33,883 nt of DNA from NCBI GenBank assembly GCA_027016315.1, contig JALWAP010000114.1:1-33883 (forward strand). The letters run 5' to 3'. Position 1 is the stretch's first letter, and each line of letters opens with the position of its first letter. Positions 30,959 through 33,883 of this stretch are shown here, piece after piece. The notes beneath the pieces were generated by a model. The model worked only from the letters and a program-made list of their open reading frames with translations. It was not told where the DNA came from and made no database searches. A program made the translations under genes and the position numbers. The DNA is from Anaerolineae bacterium (GTDB lineage: Bacteria; Chloroflexota; Anaerolineae; S016-19).

Positions 30959-31203
30959 CGGGAAGAGTAGGGCGAGCAGTATAGCGTCGCCTCGCCAGAG
31001 GAAATCTCTCCCCGACGGGAACGGGTTTTATGCGTTCAGGCGAAGCCGTGTAGCTGCGGCAGGGGTGTCTGTATTTATCTGGCTGTCATGCGTCCAAGGA
31101 GTCGCTTCGTCTTGAGCGCCGGGGAATGTGCTCGCGGGGCGACAAGTGCCTGGAGCCTTGGGGGCGTTGATTCAGATATCTTCTTTTGATGGGGTAGACG
31201 AGC

Positions 31204-32592
31204 GTGTCAAACTTCGCATCACGGGTAATCCATAGAATCGACGAGAAGTTCCCTTCGACAAGACCGTACAACGTTCTGGTTTGGAGCGTCCTCGCGCTGG
31301 CGTTACCGGCGGTTGGCGAACAAGTGGTCAACCTGGCCGTCAACCTCGTCGATGTCTATCTCGCCGGGCACCTGGATGCAGCCTCCGTGACTGCCATGGG
31401 CATATCCCAGCAGTGGACTCAACTGGTCATGGTACTCTTCGTGATATTGAACGCCGGCTCCGTTGCTCTTGTAGCCAGAAGCGTCGGCGCTGGAGACCTC
31501 GAGTTCAGCAACCATATCCTCTCACAGGCGCTCCTGTACGGGTTCATCATAGGGGCGATAAGCGCAATCCTGGTGTGGGACCTGGACTTCTTGTTGGTGA
31601 AGCTGCTTCAAACGCCCAAGGAATCGGTGATGGCCTCCAGGAAGTACCTGCGGGTCATATCGATCGGTTTTCCGCTCTGGGGCGCGATGTTAGTCGGGAA
31701 TTCGGTGATGCGCGGTGCGGGCGATACGAAGACGCCGTTCGTCATAATGACGATCTTGAATGTGGTCACCATTGTGGCGGAGGTGTTGTTCGTCTTCGGA
31801 TTTGGCATCGTCCCCAAAACCGGTGTGGTCGGTATCGCCATAGGCAGCGTGATCGGACTGCTCGTAGGGTTCGTGATAACCATCGGCATCCTCATCAGCG
31901 GGAAAGCCAAGCTGCGATTGAGACGCATCGAACTGCTGCCGGACCTGTCGCTCCTATCTCGGGTTCTCAAAGTGGGATGGCCTGCGGGCATAGAAACCGG
32001 GTTGATGATAGGGGCTTTCCTTGTTCTCACTGGGGTGATAGCGAGCCTTGGCTCGAAGGCGTACGCTGCGTACAAGATCGTTTCGGTAACCGGCTCCATC
32101 ACCGGGTTGATCGGAACCGGATTCGGAATAGGCGCTGCGTCTCTGGTAGGCCAGGCCCTGGGAGCAAGCAAACCAAAGCGCGCCAGACGAAGCGCCTACC
32201 TGTCCGCTGTCCTTGCTGCAATCGTGATGAGCCTGGTCGGGCTGCTGTTCATCCTCTTCCCCAGTTACATCATCGGCATTTTCACCCACGACGCAACGGT
32301 GATAAGGCTTGGGAGGTTGCCCCTTCAGTTGTTGGGAATCATTCAACCGCTGTACGCCAGCCAGATCGTGTTCTCGAGATCCTTGCGTGGGGCAGGGGAT
32401 ACTTCTTCCCCTATGGTGATAACCAGCACATCCATATGGGTGATACGCCTCGGCGGAGCGTATCTGCTCGGTCACATCCTTGGATTGGGCTTGCTGGGGG
32501 TCTGGATCGCCATCGTTTCCGATTTTGGCGTCCGGGGCATCGCCTACCTGTTCTGGTTCCGGGTAGGCAAATGGGTTTCAATCCGAGTGTAG
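31204..32592 (+). CDS. MATE-family efflux transporter
   Basis: The 462-residue protein has 12 predicted membrane segments arranged as two MatE halves. Typical features are LALPAVGEQVVNLAVNLVDVYLAGHL near the start, VGNSVMRGAGDTKTPF at the middle of the first half, and the repeat FSRSLRGAGDTSSPMV in the second half. MATE pumps export cationic drugs or metabolites using Na+ or H+ gradients. The GTG start has only a weak GGGGTAGACGAG upstream, so the start is less sure than the frame. A TMS-like hydrophobic run begins at about residue 25. Its stop overlaps the convergent EamA gene by 15 bases. Confidence 0.92.
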   Translation: MSNFASRVIHRIDEKFPSTRPYNVLVWSVLALALPAVGEQVVNLAVNLVDVYLAGHLDAASVTAMGISQQWTQLVMVLFVILNAGSVALVARSVGAGDLEFSNHILSQALLYGFIIGAISAILVWDLDFLLVKLLQTPKESVMASRKYLRVISIGFPLWGAMLVGNSVMRGAGDTKTPFVIMTILNVVTIVAEVLFVFGFGIVPKTGVVGIAIGSVIGLLVGFVITIGILISGKAKLRLRRIELLPDLSLLSRVLKVGWPAGIETGLMIGAFLVLTGVIASLGSKAYAAYKIVSVTGSITGLIGTGFGIGAASLVGQALGASKPKRARRSAYLSAVLAAIVMSLVGLLFILFPSYIIGIFTHDATVIRLGRLPLQLLGIIQPLYASQIVFSRSLRGAGDTSSPMVITSTSIWVIRLGGAYLLGHILGLGLLGVWIAIVSDFGVRGIAYLFWFRVGKWVSIRV

Positions 32593-33513
32593 GATCAGCT
32601 CCTCGACTTCCGGCTCCTTGTCCCCGCCCATGCCTACCAGTGAGATCCCCAGGATCGATACAGTCATCCCGACGAGCTGCACCACGGTTATCGTCTGCCC
32701 GAGCCATACCCAACTCGTGAGCGCCGTCCCAAATGGTACCAGGTTCGCCAGCGTGTTTACCTCGAAAGCCTTCAACACTCCGAGCGCCTTGTTCCAGAGC
32801 CAGTATGCGAGTGCCGACGTAACCACGCCAAGGAAAAGAAGCGCGTAAATCGAGTTTGCCGAAAGATGCGGCATTCCTTCCACGTAAGCCCCGATTGGGA
32901 CCAGCGCCAGGCTGCCGATGCCCATCGGAATCGCCGAAAGGGTCAATGTGTCCAACGATTTGTCCCGGGCAAACGGCCTGCCGATGATGCTGAAAGCGGC
33001 GAAGCCTATGTCCGCGGCCACGACCAGGAGCACCGCCCACACCGGGGAGAATGCTCTTGGCGCAGAAAAGAAAACGTACGCTCCTACGATCATTATCCCC
33101 ATCCCAACCCACTGGATGGCCGACGGCATCTCTCCCAACGTGACGATGCCCATCAGCACTACGAAAACCGGGATGAAATTGAACAGGAACGCCACGGTTA
33201 CCGGTGGAAGATAGAGCTGACTCCAGATGGACGCTGTATTGCCGAAAGTGTAGGTCAGAAGTCCCGACGCCGCCAGTAGTCCCCACGCTTTAGCAGAAAG
33301 CCTGGGGAGGAACCGTTGCCCTGTGAGCATCCTCGCCGCCTGAAGCGCTGCAAACGCTATGAGGAAGCGGATGGCAGTGATGGTTATCGGCGGGACTTCC
33401 TGTAGCAAGAGATTGATCAGCACGAAGGAAAACGCCCAAATCCCCACGGTCACCAGCACCATTGCCACCGCCACGAGTCTGCTGATCGAACCGCTGTTTC
33501 GTTCGGAAGGCAT
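32578..33513 (-). CDS. EamA/DMT-family transporter
   Basis: This is a ten-helix drug/metabolite transporter with two EamA repeats, about residues 14-145 and 155-295. Typical pieces are WAFSFVLINLLLQEVPPITITAIRFLIA, VAFLFNFIPVFVVLMGIVTLGE and ALAYWLWNKALGVLKAFEVNTLANLVPFGTALTSWVWLGQ. The substrate is unknown; family members export amino acids, nucleotides or small organics. I chose the ATG at 33513 (MPSERN) with GAGGG six bases upstream; a frame beginning at 33546 would read through the terminator of the EF-G gene. Length is 311. It overlaps the MATE gene tail by 15 bases. Confidence 0.9.
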   Translation of the reverse strand: MPSERNSGSISRLVAVAMVLVTVGIWAFSFVLINLLLQEVPPITITAIRFLIAFAALQAARMLTGQRFLPRLSAKAWGLLAASGLLTYTFGNTASIWSQLYLPPVTVAFLFNFIPVFVVLMGIVTLGEMPSAIQWVGMGIMIVGAYVFFSAPRAFSPVWAVLLVVAADIGFAAFSIIGRPFARDKSLDTLTLSAIPMGIGSLALVPIGAYVEGMPHLSANSIYALLFLGVVTSALAYWLWNKALGVLKAFEVNTLANLVPFGTALTSWVWLGQTITVVQLVGMTVSILGISLVGMGGDKEPEVEELILHSD

Positions 33514-33530
33514 GATTTCCCTCGTTTGAA

Positions 33531-33558
33531 AAAGCGGGGGAAGCATGTCCCCCGCTTT
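33531..33558 (-). terminator. Rho-independent terminator of the EF-G gene
   Basis: AAAGCGGGGGA (33531-33541) pairs perfectly with TCCCCCGCTTT (33548-33558) around six bases. On the minus strand TTTTT follows. It separates the EF-G gene from the EamA gene. Confidence 0.9.
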
Positions 33559-33585
33559 CGTGATCTCAACAACCGATGGCGGTTG

Positions 33586-33883
33586 CTATTCTTGCTCTTC
33601 CTGCTCTCGCTTGAGCTTTTCTATCACCTGCTCGGCGATATGGGCAGGGACGATTTCGTAGTGAGAAAGCTCCATGGTGTAGACGCCGCGCCCCTGGGTC
33701 AGGGATCGGAGTTCCGTGGCGTAATGGAGCATCTCGGCCAGCGGCACCTGCGCCGTTATGACGCTCTTGCCTTTTTCCTGCTCCATCCCTTGCACTCGCG
33801 CTCGCTTGGTGTTCAGATCACCAAGCACATCGCCCATGAAGTTCTCCGGCACGACGATGCGGACGTTCATGATAGGCTCGAGC
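33586..33883 (-). CDS. Elongation factor G, C-terminal end (5' part outside window)
   Basis: Only the last 99 residues or so are present. The frame is open to the right edge and reads [33 protein letters not shown], then [31 protein letters not shown]. This is domain V of EF-G, the translocase GTPase, with the conserved PLAEM and RSLTQGRG. Ending in a stretch of Glu and Gln (KREQEEQE) is slightly unusual. Whether it is the housekeeping fusA or an EF-G-like paralogue cannot be judged from the tail, so no symbol is given. Confidence 0.93.
   Translation of the reverse strand, partial: LEPIMNVRIVVPENFMGDVLGDLNTKRARVQGMEQEKGKSVITAQVPLAEMLHYATELRSLTQGRGVYTMELSHYEIVPAHIAEQVIEKLKREQEEQE

Noticed and set aside
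30960-31203. Non-coding stretch before the MATE gene as a possible small RNA or gene
   Set aside because: Only a weak six-base stem (GGCGAG/CTCGCC) is seen. There is no clear promoter, terminator or coding frame.
31281-32720. 479-codon plus-strand frame overlapping the MATE gene
   Set aside because: Out-of-frame shadow rich in Arg and Pro; the MATE frame has intact membrane segments and motifs.

Overview
The window looks like part of a chromosome from a member of the Chloroflexota, probably an Anaerolineae-like lineage. The clues are a secreted protein with a long Thr/Pro stalk, a membrane glycosyltransferase ending in beta-sandwich modules of a type I associate with this phylum, an isolated Uma2 protein, a PhaR-like/phasin-like pair, and a split acyl-CoA mutase with MeaB. 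This assignment is inferred from gene style and not from a marker-gene tree. Sigma-70-like promoters with 17-18 bp spacers, strong GGAGG ribosome binding sites and several GTG/TTG starts recur. No CRISPR array, insertion sequence or prophage was seen, and no gene-free stretch exceeds 300 bases. The longest ones, 30946-31203 and 27529-27730, are described where they hold something; in 30960-31203 I see no convincing gene or promoter.

Layout. 1-4307 (+): the end of a phospholipase-D-type nuclease fused to an OB fold, an unknown 116-aa protein, a ComEA-like DNA-binding protein, a LysM/M23 cell-wall hydrolase, a surface protein with a Thr/Pro stalk, and a UbiA/MenA-type prenyltransferase. A strong hairpin separates these from a minus-strand pair (4402-5237), PhaR-like regulator and phasin-like protein, whose promoter carries two matching palindromes. 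Divergent from it are an aconitase-X large subunit and a giant GT-C glycosyltransferase, then an acyl-CoA mutase operon (large subunit, B12 subunit, MeaB; 9505-12698). tRNA-Glu and a Uma2 gene follow.

13690-20007 (-): an upstream operon alaX, MBL-fold protein, TPR membrane protein and phosphoribosyltransferase ends at a terminator, and is followed by prfA, cmk and plsC. 20269-24864 (+): a bifunctional NAD(P)HX repair enzyme, a zinc alcohol dehydrogenase, and two membrane proteins resembling HyfE and NuoN/MrpD subunits. 24817-27528 (-): a ParB-like protein, ribosomal protein L9 and an IolG-type dehydrogenase.

27731-28002 (+) holds a long signal recognition particle RNA with a Bacillus-type Alu domain behind a near-consensus promoter. 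It is followed by an acyl-CoA dehydrogenase interrupted by one frameshift, a tRNA cluster (Pro, Gly, CAT-anticodon), a CBS-pair protein, triosephosphate isomerase and a MATE exporter. An EamA transporter and the 3' end of an elongation factor G gene lie on the minus strand at the right edge.

The most distinctive items are the twin-operator promoter of the phasin/PhaR pair, the mutase with a Tyr/Gln active-site signature, the aconitase-X large subunit lacking an adjacent small subunit, the two-gene complex-I-like membrane pair, the Alu-bearing SRP RNA, and an MBL-fold protein that has lost half of its HxHxDH motif. None of these proves a new system from sequence alone.
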